Part shown: positions 22,923-33,851 of the stretch, piece by piece
Layout of the letters: each line of letters begins with the position of its first letter
How positions within the stretch are numbered: the first letter of the stretch is position 1
Assembly (NCBI GenBank): GCA_003550325.1
Contig: QKWP01000672.1
Location: forward strand, 18,621 to 82,620
Source of the DNA: Gigaspora rosea
Taxonomy: Eukaryota > Glomeromycota > Glomeromycetes > Diversisporales > Gigasporaceae
Direction: 5' to 3'
Length of the DNA: 64,000 bases
The notes under the pieces: generated by a model
What the model was told of the DNA's origin: nothing
The model's input: only the letters and a program-made list of their open reading frames with translations
Databases searched by the model: none
Position numbers and translations under genes: made by a program

Positions 22923-23510
22923 GGGAGCTGTCATAAATCAGGTGATTTTCATCTCTTAAGGGGCTACCCACCCACCCACACCTAACACCTTATTAGCCAA
23001 TCAAATTGCGCAAAAATTTATATATTAATTAATAAAAAACTTTGATATTATGTAACTTTTGATTTACCAAACCATTTTTGATGATTTAACTACCAAAATG
23101 ATCCTCTCAAAGAGAGGATTCTAACAAGTCCAAAACTATTAAAATCCAATTACTAGATCATAAGATCAATCTAGATTTATATAATATTATATAGTATATT
23201 AAAATATTATATAATATTTATAGTTATACAAATCTATATCGATATTATGATCCAGAATTGGAATTTAATAATTTTAGGTTTGTTAGAATCCTTTCTTTTA
23301 GAGAATCATTTTGGTAGTTAAATCATTCAAATTGGTCCAGTAGATCAAAAGTTATTTAATATTAAATTTATATATAAATTTATAATTTTAATTAAAAAAT
23401 TTTTTATAATTTTGGTCAGAATTTGATAATTTCAGCCAGAATTACACCTGATACATTGGCTAACCCACCCACCCACCCACCAAAAAATCACCTGATTTCT
23501 GTCAGCTCCC
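22923..23510. mobile_element. Mutator-like (9-bp duplication) MITE, 588 bp
   Basis: The left end GGGAGCTGTCATAAATCAGG and the reverse complement of the right end, GGGAGCTGACAGAAATCAGG, continue into GTGATTTT and then CCCACCCACCCA-type runs. TTAGAGTTA is duplicated exactly at 22914-22922 and 23511-23519; 9 bp is the Mutator hallmark. The interior also folds back: GATCCTCTCAAAGAGAGGAT near 23100 against AGAGAATCATTTTGG near 23300. No coding. Confidence 0.85.
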
Positions 23511-23524
23511 TTAGAGTTAGGGTA

Positions 23525-24078
23525 GGGTGTCCAGGATTATGATGTGAGGATAGCCAAATTATGCATGCGGCAAATTGTAAATTATGCAAATTGTGCAAGT
23601 TTTTAGCTTAAAATATGCAGCATATTATGCGCTATACCACAAATTAATCAAAATATGCAAAAAATTGTGCGAATTCTCAGATATCTAATATTAGATTTTT
23701 TAAATATCTATTTAGGTTATATTATCTTGTATATTAATTTAAGTACATTGACATAGGCCACTTAAAATTGATCAAAGAAATTTTTAAAAGTGACGTGATT
23801 GGTCATTTTGTTCTATCAATCTAGAATTTGGAACTGGTTTTATTTTTCATATGCTAAACCGATCAACTCAGTTTAAACTAGTAAAAAAATACATCAGTTC
23901 CAACTCTAACTTTTTATTCTATTTTGAGCAATTTCATTGGCCAAAAACTTGTACACTCATATTATGCGAATTATTATGCGGAATGGTCCAAATTATGCAA
24001 ATTTATGTGATGCATAATGCGTATGCGGTACAGGTCAAATTATGCGCATATTATGTCGCATCATAATCCTGAACACCC
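23525..24078. mobile_element. TA-flanked MITE, 554 bp
   Basis: Ends GGGTGTCCAGGATTATGATG and (reverse complement) GGGTGTTCAGGATTATGATG, 19 of 20 identical, flanked by TA (23523-23524, 24079-24080). Subterminal regions carry many AAATTATGC/GCATAATTT words. A 71-codon open frame inside has no recognisable domain. A distant relative with AGAAGTCCAG...CTGAACACTC ends is at 56187-56349. Confidence 0.85.
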
Positions 24079-24240
24079 TAGGTTAGGGTTAGAGTTAGAG
24101 TTAGAGTTAGAATCAAAATTAGTACAGAATTGTGAGAGGATCATTTTTTGTTAGAAGTGCAACAGGTGTTACCCTAGTAAAATTTTGAGATATAACAATA
24201 TGGGGCACAAAGTGCATAGAGCACTGTTTAGTCCTGTTCA

Positions 24241-24580
24241 TATAAAATTATTATATAAATCTTTAAAAATTCATAACTTTTGATCCACTATCCAATTTTA
24301 ATAATTTAAATATAAAATGATCCTCTCAGTAAGAGAATTCTAATAAATTCAAAATTATCAAAATCTGATCACGTGATTACATAATGGTAAGGTTTTATAT
24401 TATGTTTATATTATATTAATAATATAATATAAAATTTTGCTAATCATGTACTCAGGTTTTGATGATTTGGATTCATTATAATCTACTCTCTGAGAGAATC
24501 ATTTCAGTAGTTAAATCATCAAAATTGGATCAGTAGATCAAAAGTTATAAATTTTTAAAGATTTATATAATAATTTTATA
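24241..24580. repeat. Foldback element of about 340 bp
   Basis: Arms begin TATAAAATTATTATATAAAT and close with its near complement. Inside each arm are ATAACTTTTGATC, AATGATCCTCTCA and AGAGAATTCTAATAA or their complements. The centre, near 24410, is A/T only. Its arm words are shared with the Mutator-like MITE at 22923-23510. It directly follows the split MITE. Confidence 0.8.
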
Positions 24581-25189
24581 TAAAAATTGTTAATTGATAT
24601 CAAAAAAATTTTAATAAAAATATAATAAATTTGTTTTTATTATTCAAAATTATAATATATATATTCCTAAACCCTTAGTTTTAAACTGAATTAATTAACT
24701 TAAATATTAATTATAAAATTTTTAATTTATTATATTAATATATAGTATATCAGAAGTGACTATACTACCTATACAAATAATTTTATTTTTTTATTAATCT
24801 AATAATTTAATAATTATATTGAATTAAAAAATTAAAAAAATTAATTAGTACATAAATTATTTTAATTAGAGCTAATTGAAATACAAATCTTTTTGTGCTA
24901 AACTATAATACAAGTTATAATACTGTGCTATAATAATTTTTTTTAGAATATTAGTATATATTATATAATAAAGATGCTTTTTAACTAATTAGTATTACAA
25001 TAAAACAAAGAATTTTAATTGGTTAGAAAGTATTGAGACTAAGTTCAAGGACTTAATCCTGAATTAATCTTGGTCAGACTAAGTTTTAGAACTTATTATA
25101 TGAGACTGGTCCTTAGGTTCATGTGGTAGGGCTTACAAGCCCTAGAACAAAGACTAGACCAGAACTAACTTTACTATTTCTACCAATAT

Positions 25190-25821
25190 ATGGTAGCAAA
25201 GTACCTTGTTATTCAGGTATTTTATTTGGCCTATTAATATCTGTTTATTTTTTACTAGACTTGTAAATATAAATATTTCTTTTTTAAGTTTGTTTATATA
25301 CTACTTATAAGTATCTTCAAATTTCTAGAAAACATGCTACCTTTTCTTCTTTTATTGCTTTAACTTCAGCTCTTTTTTTTTTGGTCTTATTGCTTGTTGC
25401 ATTAATGACATCTTCATGTTTACTACTACCAAAACTCAGATTTTTTTGGATTTATATTTATATCATTTATATAATAGAACTTGTTTGCCTTGTCTAATAT
25501 TTCTTGCAGATTGCCTTGTGCACTTGCTATAAATGTTGTATCATCTGTGAATGCTAACAGCTTATATTAACGCCTCTCTCCTTCCTAAATAACTTTAGGA
25601 ACCCAGTTAGATTTCATATATCCATACTATAGCCTATCTTCAGAGCTTGTATTCTGCAAAAAAGTTGATTATATATAAGAAGAGAGATTACTTTGTTTTA
25701 ATTGATCCTATCCTCTGCTTTAAAACCTTCTGAAAAGCCAAATCTTGTAATAACCTAACCCTTCTCTTACTAAATATTTAATAGAAAGTTTGTAACTTTC
25801 TGAGAAATCTTAATTTTTATA
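25190..25821 (-). pseudogene. LINE reverse-transcriptase remnant, 3' half of a split copy
   Basis: Minus-strand fragments in shifting frames match the RT of the younger LINE at 61.5-62.2 kb: IKISQKVTNFLLN (about 25821-25780) parallels IKIPEVSRNFILN, a GDRIN/QGKVIS-like piece follows, then AFTDDTTFIA (about 25555) parallels the catalytic YADDTTFIA, and INPKKSE parallels INTKKSELL. Stops and frameshifts abound. The upstream half of this copy is at 35719-37260; the protein alignment resumes almost where that half stops, so both are parts of one insertion. Confidence 0.8.
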
Positions 25822-27056
25822 TAGTCGTCCCTCTCTATAATCACCAAGTCCATCGCACCCTATTTTGGTGATTGTAAAGAGGTGTGACTATAAATAAAAT
25901 ACCTCATTATGGTCATCTATAGGCGAAATGTGGTGTGCTTCCATCAAAAACTTTTTCTTACTAAGTTAATGGTACATGCCCACTAATAGAAAGTTGTAGA
26001 GCTTGTTGAGTTGCATCTAATGGTGGTTAGATCATCCATATCAGCCCAGGGATGGCGAGATATCATTGAAAAATGATTGGCTGACCATATAAAATCACTA
26101 TGTAAACAATATTTGTTTACATAATTATACATTATTGGGCATAAATTGTTGAATAACAGCAATTTGGCAAATGAGCATGTGCCACTTTGCAGCATGTGTA
26201 CCAATTATTTTTAAATTATTGTATTCGACAATTTGACCAATAATAGTATTATCCGGCAATTTATGATCATGATTGGTAGGGAGTCACTTACTGAGTTTTA
26301 ATTTGAATAAACATGATTACGATGTAACACATAAAAAAATAACGGCAAGAAATTTTTTCATGATCATATGAGTTTGCTGGATAAAAGATTTTATATAGTC
26401 GGCCAATCGTTTTTCGATGAAATCTTGGTCGATTTGGATGATCTAACCACTGTTAGATGTGACTCGATGAGCTCTACAACTTTCTATTAGTAGGCATGTA
26501 TTATTAACTTAGTAAGAAAAAAGTTTTAGATTGAAGCACTCCACATTTTCGCCTATAGTGATTTTTATATGTAATCACCGTTACAGATTTTTATATAGTC
26601 AGCCAATCATTTTTTGATGATAACTTGCTATCCACTGGGCCGATTTGGATGATCTAACCACCATTAGATGCGTCTTGACAAGCTCTACAACTTTCAATTA
26701 GTGGACATGTATCATTAACTTAGTAAAGAAAAAATTGTGATAGAGCACTCCATATTTTGCCTATAGGACACTCTCTAGTTGACAGGTGGATTATCAATTA
26801 ATAGATAATTTTAAATATACGTGAATATGAAAATTGGCCAATCAGATTATTATAATCCATATTTATTAAAAATTGGTGACTATAATGAGAGATTTATTAA
26901 TAAAATTGTTAAAAAATCAAATTTCATGGTGATAGTGATTATAAGCAATTTGTGACTATAATAAGGTTTTTTACTATGTTTGAGTCCATCGCACAAAATT
27001 AGGTGCTTAAATAGAGGTGTGACTATATGGGGTGTGACTATAGGGAGGTCTGACTG
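25822..27056. mobile_element. Pogo/Tc1-like non-autonomous element, about 1.2 kb
   Basis: The left end TAGTCGTCCCTCTCTATAAT and the reverse complement of the right end, CAGTCAGACCTCCCTATAGT, followed by repeated ATAGTCACAC words, resemble pogo-type terminal repeats. TA precedes the left end; the right flank has drifted. It carries three copies of a module of about 180 bp, at 25918-26096 (inverted), 26387-26559 and 26585-26766, sharing GATTTGGATGATCTAACCAC, GAGCTCTACAACTTTC and TTAACTTAGTAA. No transposase. Confidence 0.65.
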
Positions 27057-27066
27057 TTTGGAGATA

Positions 27067-27733
27067 GTCAATTAAAACAGCCCATGTTTACAATTTATTG
27101 AAAAACGAGTTTTTATTAGATTCATACAAATTTTAACATGATTGACACTTTTCAATTATAAATGAAGTTGATATGCATAATAAAAAAATAAGATAATGTA
27201 ACATGAGGCTGCATAGAGCCAGCACATCACGAGGTTACCCAATAGTCACATGCAGAGACCTGTAAAAATTTGTATATAAATTAATACAAACTAATGCAAA
27301 TTTAGATTAATAATACAAATTAAACCAAATTTCTAAGGGCAAAATTCACGTGTATTCTATAAATTTTTGATTGGCTAATAATATCAGATAGTGTACTAAA
27401 TTAAGTTTCTGAAAGAGAAAATGAATAAACATAAAGATGAGCAAGGTCAGAACAAAATTTTGAGTAAATTTCTGATGCTTTCTGAAACAAATTGCAAATT
27501 AATACTTATAAAGTTAATATCTTATTACAAATTAATACAAATTTTTGCAATAATGCAAATAAAGATTTTGTATAACACAAAAAATTTTTACGGGTCTCTG
27601 GTCACATGTTATCTTTAACCAATCAAAATTGTAAAATTTGATTAATCCTGAATCAGTCTAAAAATTAAAACAAATAATTAAATTTAATTATCTCAAAATA
27701 AGATATATGTAAAAATGGGCTGTTTTAATTGAC
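27067..27733. mobile_element. Inverted-repeat element of about 667 bp
   Basis: GTCAATTAAAACAGCCCAT at 27067-27085 is repeated exactly in reverse complement at 27715-27733, followed by GTTTAC/TTTTAC. No target duplication is evident. It is interrupted by the hAT MITE at 27253-27600. Confidence 0.65.
27253..27600. mobile_element. hAT MITE, 348 bp, exact 8-bp target duplication
   Basis: The left end CAGAGACCTGTAAAAATTTG and the reverse complement of the right end, CAGAGACCCGTAAAAATTTT, are nearly identical. GTCACATG is duplicated exactly at 27245-27252 and 27601-27608. Subterminal sequence repeats AAATTAATACAAA words. No coding. Confidence 0.9.
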
Positions 27734-28718
27734 CACACCCATATATGCCTTTTTAATACTCTAGTAATAGTAAATAACCTGGTTATTTGCTAATTTTTCA
27801 AATAATTCTAAATGACCATAAAATGACTAGTCATTTAAGGTCATTCAAATTTTGGGTTATTTGAAAATGACTTTTGACCAAATGATTGTGGTTATTTGAA
27901 AATGACTATAATCATTTGAGTTATTGGTTATTTCGCATATAGACGTGATGTCACTTGGGTATTTGGCCGGCCAATTGCCGCGGCCAATGGCCGTGGCCAA
28001 ACGGCCAAAAATATAAATTTCATTTTTGGCCGAAACGGCCAAATAATGCTAGTAATTTGATTGGTCCAATATTAATACTAATTAATGATATAGCTTTAGC
28101 ATTTAAAGATATAGCTAGAATGAAGTCTAATTATATGCTTTACATACTTTTTAGCTTCGTGTTTAATAAGCTCAGATTTCGATATCATTAATAAAATAAA
28201 TTATTCGATATAATAATGAATTAAGGGGTTTCAGAATTAAATAAAAAACAGTGTATTTCGGAAATAAGTTTAAAAAATCTTATTTGTGTATTAAAATTTT
28301 GAAATCAAAATTGAAACGGGTGTTTAAAATGAAATAAGTAAAATTTTGTATTACAATCAAAAAATTACTTAATGACAAATTATAGAGTAAATAATAAAAC
28401 TTTCGCTCAAATTACATACATAGTATAAATGCTATTAAAAAAATTTTATTATTTCAAAATACATAACTTATTTGTTAACTTTAAAACCCCCTTATTATTT
28501 TAAATTAAGCGATTATTTTTAAAATTTAATAAATTATATTTATAAACTTCTAGTCTTATAATTTCAGAATTTCAAAAATGAGATTTTTTAAGGACCCACT
28601 TATATTTGAAATAAGTTGAGTTTTTAATTCTTTATTTTTATATTTCAGCAAAACTTTACATGCGTTATAAACTTTATTATAAATTATATAATAATAGCAT
28701 GTATACAATCAAAATTAT

Positions 28719-31238
28719 TTAATTAATATCATAAGGCGCTTCTAAATCATCTGCAAAAATTTCACAAATATTCCACTTTGCTCCAATATCTACTGCAGGA
28801 TGCGTTTGAGTAAGCAAATATTCATCAATATCTACCTCTAAATCATAATCCGTATCTTCATTTTCATTTTGTTTTGCTTCAACTTCTTGAGCTAATAAAT
28901 TTTCCCATTCATCAATTAGATAATTAAAATTTTCAACATGCTCATCTATAGTACTATCCTCAGGTTCTTGAATATCTTCAGATTCTTCATCCTCGGATGC
29001 TTCATCTTCTAATACTTGATTTTCTGATTCTTTATTTGATCGATGTTGATATGTAATTGATGCCCGAAGCTTACTCATACTTAATGCTTTTGGAAACTAA
29101 TATATAATTAATTTATTGTAATATAAATAAATAATAATTTAATTATTAATACTTACAAGTAAACGATTACGTCGATTTGTATGAAGAAAACCCATGCATG
29201 ACCATAGTCTTTCAATAGAGGCAGCATTTACACAAATTCCAAATATTTTTTGTGCTACAAAGCCAAGTTCTTTTGACATTGGTGCAACCCAAGTCCAGAA
29301 ACTAAAAGCTTCACCTTCAAATTGATCAATTGACTTTTTATCAAAAGGATGTGATTGTGTTCTGAATTGCTCATATTCACGCAGAATTGATTTTGATTTA
29401 TTGCATGACCAAACTTCATAGTAATATATTAGCCATTTGCTAAGATAAACATGATTAAGGTTAGTTACATCAGAATTAAATTTATTCATTCGATATTTGG
29501 GATGTAGAAGCCAAGATAAAAGAAGAAGGGGTTGTTTCCATTTTTTCCATCTTGATTCTAATCGTGTTAACATTCGCTGACCAAACACAGGATTATCATA
29601 TTCATTCCAAAATTTTACAAAATAACCAAAGCTATGTAGCACTTCATATAAGCGAGCTTTATCTCTTTGGAGAAGATTAATTGCAATACTATATGGTTTT
29701 AGAAGTTTACTGAGCTTATGTAATATTTGCCACCATGCTTCATTCATAAGAATTGATGAAAGTTCTGCTGGAAGATATAGCGAATTTTGTGAACTAGAAG
29801 TTGCATTTAATGATTCGAATGGATCAAATTTAGAACCAAGTGTCTGGTAAATATTTAAAATTTTTATTTAGTAATATTTAAAAATATTAAAAAAAAACTT
29901 TAATATAAGTTATAAAATTTATTTTATATTTTTTTATTTTTAATATATAATATATAAAATATATAATTACTTACTCTTAATGCTGATTTTGATTTAAGCA
30001 AAGAGCAAAAACATTCCAGATAACTATTCCATCGTGTATCATTACCAATTGCTATTGCTATATATTTGCCATAAGACTCTTTTTGCAAGTCTCTTAATTG
30101 ACCAATAAAATATTTGTGTTGTGCAGACTGAAAATATGCAGCTACCTTAATTGCATTAATTGAAGCTTCACGAAATTCTTTTGACTCCTTAAAAATTTCA
30201 CCCACAAATAGATTCATTTGATGGGCAAAGCACGGCAAAAAGGTAATATTAGCATATTTTAATCGTAGGCGTCGTCTATTTTTATTTAAAATAATATAAA
30301 TTTAAATTTAAATTAAATTAAATTTAAATTAGTAATAATCTTATTAATTATACATACCTTGCTGCAGCATATGATGATGCACTATCACAAACGACAGCAT
30401 TTAATTTAATGCCCATTTGAGTAATATCAGCAAACATTATTTCGATTTTTTCAATTACTTCTTTATATCTTTCTCTTTCGCTACTTATATTAATTCCTTT
30501 CCAAATCAATACTTCTCCTTTTGATAAAATAAAAACTGATCCCATTATATTTTGATTTACAACATTCGTCCAACCATCGAAAGTTAGAGTTGGACCAACA
30601 AGATCATTTTGAAGTTTTGTTATCATATTGTCATCATATTTTTTTACTTCATTATTTAGAATTCTTCCACCCAATGCACGACGTCCAGGTAATTTAAGAG
30701 AAGGGTTTGCAAATTGAAATAATTCTTGAACCTCTTCATTTTGTATCCACTGTAATGCTAATCCAGCAGAAACAGTTGCACGAAGTAAAAGAGTTTCAAA
30801 TTTTTTTTTGTCTTGATTTGATAAAGGCCGGATAAAATATTTTTCTAATGGTCCTTTTTCTATTATAAATTTTTAAAAATATAAATTATATTATAAAAAA
30901 AAAGTTTTTAAAATAATATATTTACCTGTTGAGAGATTTGGTTCTATACATCTTTTTTTGGCTTTAACATCTGATATTTCTTTTACTTCTTCTAATTCAA
31001 CATCCAATATTCTTGATACATCCTCAATACTACCAACTTTATTGATAAAATGTTGACATTTTTTTAAATGATTTTTTACACGTTCACTCTTGTTTGAAAA
31101 CTTATTGAGCAAGGCATTTGGTCTACCCAAAGCATCACGACAAGCACAACAAATAGCATAATTTCGCCATTCGTCTGCCTGCTCCTCAAGAATTTCAATG
31201 TAGCTAGTAAGTTGGTGTTTCCTTTTTTTGCTTGACAT
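28719..31238 (-). CDS. hAT transposase, five exons, apparently intact (726 aa)
   Basis: Exons 31238-30926, 30859-30358, 30275-29975, 29843-29157 and 29096-28719. The four introns (66, 82, 131 and 60 bp) have GTAAAT/GTATGT/GTAAGT donors and AG acceptors, and the joined frame has no stop over 727 codons. Domains: BED-like zinc finger (C30, C33, H57, C61); DUF659/hAT catalytic core with D199 in FDGWT and D263 in CDSASSYAAAR; LPCFAHQMNL at 285-294; a DTRWNS motif (R353, W354); and the C-terminal hAT dimerisation region with SIERLWS (E583), ending FPKALSMSKLR across the last junction. A very acidic tail of about 115 residues follows. The protein cuts and reinserts hAT DNA in the nucleus with 8-bp duplications. 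Domain order and length fit a functional enzyme; activity is not shown. Confidence 0.87.
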
Positions 31239-31836
31239 AAAGATGAGTAATTTCGATTTATCTAATTATTAACTACAGCTAAAGATATTTATATACTCAA
31301 TATATATATATGTACTATATAATGCGTATACAATTATAATTTTACAAACAATTCTATATATGCAAATTGATAAAGCAAGAAAAAATAACGACGTATAATA
31401 TTTACAAAATTTTCTTTGTTGTATCTTTTATCATGATTTATAATACAAACTTGTTAAAGCTTGATTCTATTATAAGTACAATCATTTACCTTTGCACTTT
31501 AATTTGTTTAGTATGCATTGGTTTTACGCAAATAGGCTAATTAAAACTAGAAATTTTCTTAATAATAACAACACATACAGCATATTGAATAGCACATGCG
31601 AATAAGAGTATGGGAAGTAATTTTAAATACAATTTAAGATACATTAGTTCTCATGATTAGTATCAGTAGTGGGTTTTGCGGCAAACCAGTATATACCAAG
31701 TATCGATATTAATTTACTCGAATAAAGGTCCTAGCTTACTTCCTTTATTTTTCTTTCACTAAATCAAAGGGAACTTCTCTACATGTATCTTCTTTATTGA
31801 AGTTAAATTTATTCGTTTATATAAAAAACGACACGT

Positions 31837-31985
31837 TAACGTGTTACCTAGCACATTAATGTGCTATTTAACATGCTATGTGTTATTAGCAATGATGCTG
31901 CTAAGCCTAACACGTTGACATACTATCTAGAATTTTTATAATTCTTACCCCTTGACACGCATACGTACGTGCTAACACATTAACG
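31837..31985. promoter_or_regulatory. Cluster of short palindromes upstream of the hAT transposase
   Basis: Contains CACGTTAACGTG, TAGCACATTAATGTGCTA (perfect 18-bp palindrome), AACACGTT and ACGTACGT within 150 bp, about 600 bp upstream of the transposase start. Could be binding sites for transposase or host factors; no direct evidence. Confidence 0.3.
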
Positions 31986-31988
31986 TAT

Positions 31989-32674
31989 TTACAAAAGGGG
32001 CGATATATGTTAATCATCAAGATTTTGATCAACATTTAATGAATTATACAAAAATTGAAGTCATCTATACTAAATAAAGAAAAGAAGATCTAGGGTTCGG
32101 ATCTCTAGTCACGCTAAACCAGAAACGGATGGTAAGCTGTATAAACGCAAAATAACGTTGCTTGAGTAACACATGAAAATAGATAGCTATATTGTTAAGT
32201 AACTTTTTTTGGCTATAAATACAATTCAAAAATACTTCATAAAGTTAGTAGTGTGGCTTTGAACAAAACCAGTATGTATACGTAATATGTATTAACGTAT
32301 TATTGAAGATTTTACAAAAGGGGCCGATATATGTTAATCATCAAGATTTTGATCAACATTTAATGAATTATACAAGTCATCTATACTAAATAAAGAAAAG
32401 AAGATCTAGGGGTCGGATCTCTAGTCACAAAATTCGAATTTGTTATAGTACTTAAATAAGTAGCCACGTGATGCAGTCACTCTAAACCAGGAACAGATGG
32501 TAAGCTGTATAAACGCAAAATAACGTCCAGAGGCATTGCTTGAATAACACATGAAATTAGATAGCTATATTGTTAAGTAACTTTTTTTGGCTATAAATAC
32601 AATTCAAAAATATTACTTCATATAGTAGTAGTGTGGCTTTGAACAAAACCAGTATGTATACATAATATGTATTA
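31989..32674. repeat. Direct tandem duplication, unit about 310-360 bp
   Basis: Two copies beginning TTACAAAAGGGG (about 31989 and 32312) share long identical blocks such as TTGATCAACATTTAATGAAT, GTAAGCTGTATAAACGC and GGCTATAAATACAATTC. Copy 2 carries an extra stretch of about 50 bp (32427-32480). GGCTATAAATA in each copy is a TATA-like word on the plus strand. It lies inside the inner hAT, upstream of the transposase. Confidence 0.88.
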
Positions 32675-32890
32675 TGTATATACATACAGTATTGTTATTT
32701 GGCCGTTTGGCCATTTGGCCGTTTGGCCAACGGCCAACGGCCATATCGGCCAACTAATTTTAATTGGCCTGGCCAATTGACATTCAACTTTGGCCGTAAA
32801 ATTTTGGCCATTTTGGCCAAATTGTTATGTATTGGCCGATGGCCAATTAAATTTTTTTTGGCCGATTAAATTGCCATCACTGCATATAGA

Positions 32891-33618
32891 ATTAACATTC
32901 TATTGGTCATTAAAACCTGAGTAATATTTGCAAATTTTAACTGAGAAAAATTCTCTATTATACAATTTGCATATCAACCAATAATATACAAAATCAGTTT
33001 ACAGTATAATAAAAATATTATATTATAATTACTTAGGATTAAGTTATGTGCGATGCATGTGATATGTTACCTATAGATCATCTCTGTATCGATAAAGTTT
33101 AGCTTTTGTTAGTTTAGAGTTAGGGTAAGCACCTAGTTTTAGGGTTAGGGTTTGGGGTATATAATAAAATTGCTCAAGGAAAACTTTTTGTTAGAGCATG
33201 AAAGGTGGTGTTATCCTATATCCACTTCTTCAAAGATATTAGATAACTAGAGTGATCTTAGACAGTGAACACTTTGTGTAACTTCAAACTTTGTTACTGT
33301 GGTATATCTAAGTCAGTATGGCATTTTTAAAAAAATTTAACAAAGAAGATTTAAGGCAATTTGCAATTATGAAAAAGGCTACAATTAAAAGTATATGAGG
33401 ATACTAATAACTGTTTGATTTGTATAGTTAATAGTTGTTTTTATTATTGAAAGAGTATGAAGACTCGATGTTGAACTTGGGGTCCACATTGGCCGCTTTT
33501 ATACTTTTTGAAATTTTACAAATATAACGGTCAATATCTTTTACATGTGTAATATATACTACAACTACTATTAATAAAATATATAGTATAACTAGTATAA
33601 ATATAGAAAATTACTACT
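32891..33618. other. Outer-hAT interior without genes
   Basis: AT-rich. At about 33110-33230 there is a TTAGGGTTAGGG tract followed by CTTTTTGTTAGAGCATGAAAGG, the core also found in the MITEs at 19985-20263 and 33621-33851; no matching terminal repeats were found here. Confidence 0.5.
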
Positions 33619-33620
33619 TA

Positions 33621-33851
33621 TTGCCAGTGGTGATTATCACCAGTGATTAACAAAAATTAATAAAAAGTTTTTTGCCAGAATAAAAATTAAAATTGATTAA
33701 TATTAGGGTTAGGGTAAGAACTGGGATGGGGCAGGGGGCATAGTTTATACCAAAATTTTACAAGAAAATTTTTTGTTAGAGCCTCAAAGGTGATTTCATA
33801 GACAAAATTTAAAGATACAAAATATACATTGGTAATGATCACTACTGGCAA
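33621..33851. mobile_element. TA-flanked MITE with telomere-like core, 231 bp
   Basis: The left end TTGCCAGTGGTGATTATCAC and the reverse complement of the right end, TTGCCAGTAGTGATCATTAC, flanked by TA (33619-33620, 33852-33853). The core has TTAGGGTTAGGGTAAG, a G-rich run and ATTTTTTGTTAGAGCCTC. Confidence 0.85.

Larger units (their letters stand above)
22859..24228. mobile_element. TA-flanked MITE split by two later insertions
   Basis: The left end GACAGTGCCCCTGTGCATTT and the reverse complement of the right end, AACAGTGCTCTATGCACTTT, with TA at 22857-22858 and 24229-24230. Removing the two inner elements (22923-23510, 23525-24078) leaves a MITE of about 220 bp with a (TTAGAG/TTAGGG)n core and TTTTTTGTTAGAAGTG, closely resembling 13130-13297. 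Confidence 0.75.
18781..25182. mobile_element. Possible old hAT element (6.4 kb) hosting many nested repeats
   Basis: The left end TAGAGATGGTAAAGT and the reverse complement of the right end, TAGAAATAGTAAAGT, match at 13 of 15 bases. Both subterminal regions share GGTCC/GGACC and CTAGG/TAGTC words (18795-18870 and 25095-25165). The flanking octamers differ (CTTCACAA and CCAATATA), so no target duplication supports it, and the two ends may belong to different copies. No transposase is visible. The interior holds a MITE, foldbacks, a purine tract and a nested MITE group, described separately, plus unremarkable AT-rich DNA. Confidence 0.4.
27944..32882 (-). mobile_element. Inner hAT transposon, 4.94 kb, with complete transposase gene
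   Basis: CATATAGA is duplicated exactly at 27936-27943 and 32883-32890. The right end in reverse complement reads CAGTGATGGCAATT; the left end reads CGTGATGTCACTT, one base shorter. GGCCAA/TTGGCC words fill both subterminal regions (27959-28045, 32698-32870). It carries one transposase gene on the minus strand (28719-31238) and a tandemly duplicated region upstream of that gene. The size, coding content and target duplication mark an autonomous-type hAT. The only visible defect is the small difference at the left tip. Confidence 0.88.

Noticed and set aside
24080..24110. Telomere (TTAGGG-like repeats here and near 20120, 33150, 33710)
   Set aside because: Short, degenerate and embedded in MITE cores; sequence continues on both sides.
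18781..25182. Confident hAT call from the matching 15-bp ends
   Set aside because: Flanking octamers do not match, so it is listed only as a low-confidence possibility.
27421..27618. 65-codon plus-strand frame
   Set aside because: Runs through the right end of a hAT MITE and its target duplication; no domain.
28719..29078. Acidic 119-residue frame as a separate gene
   Set aside because: It is the last exon of the hAT transposase, joined by a canonical 60-bp intron in phase.
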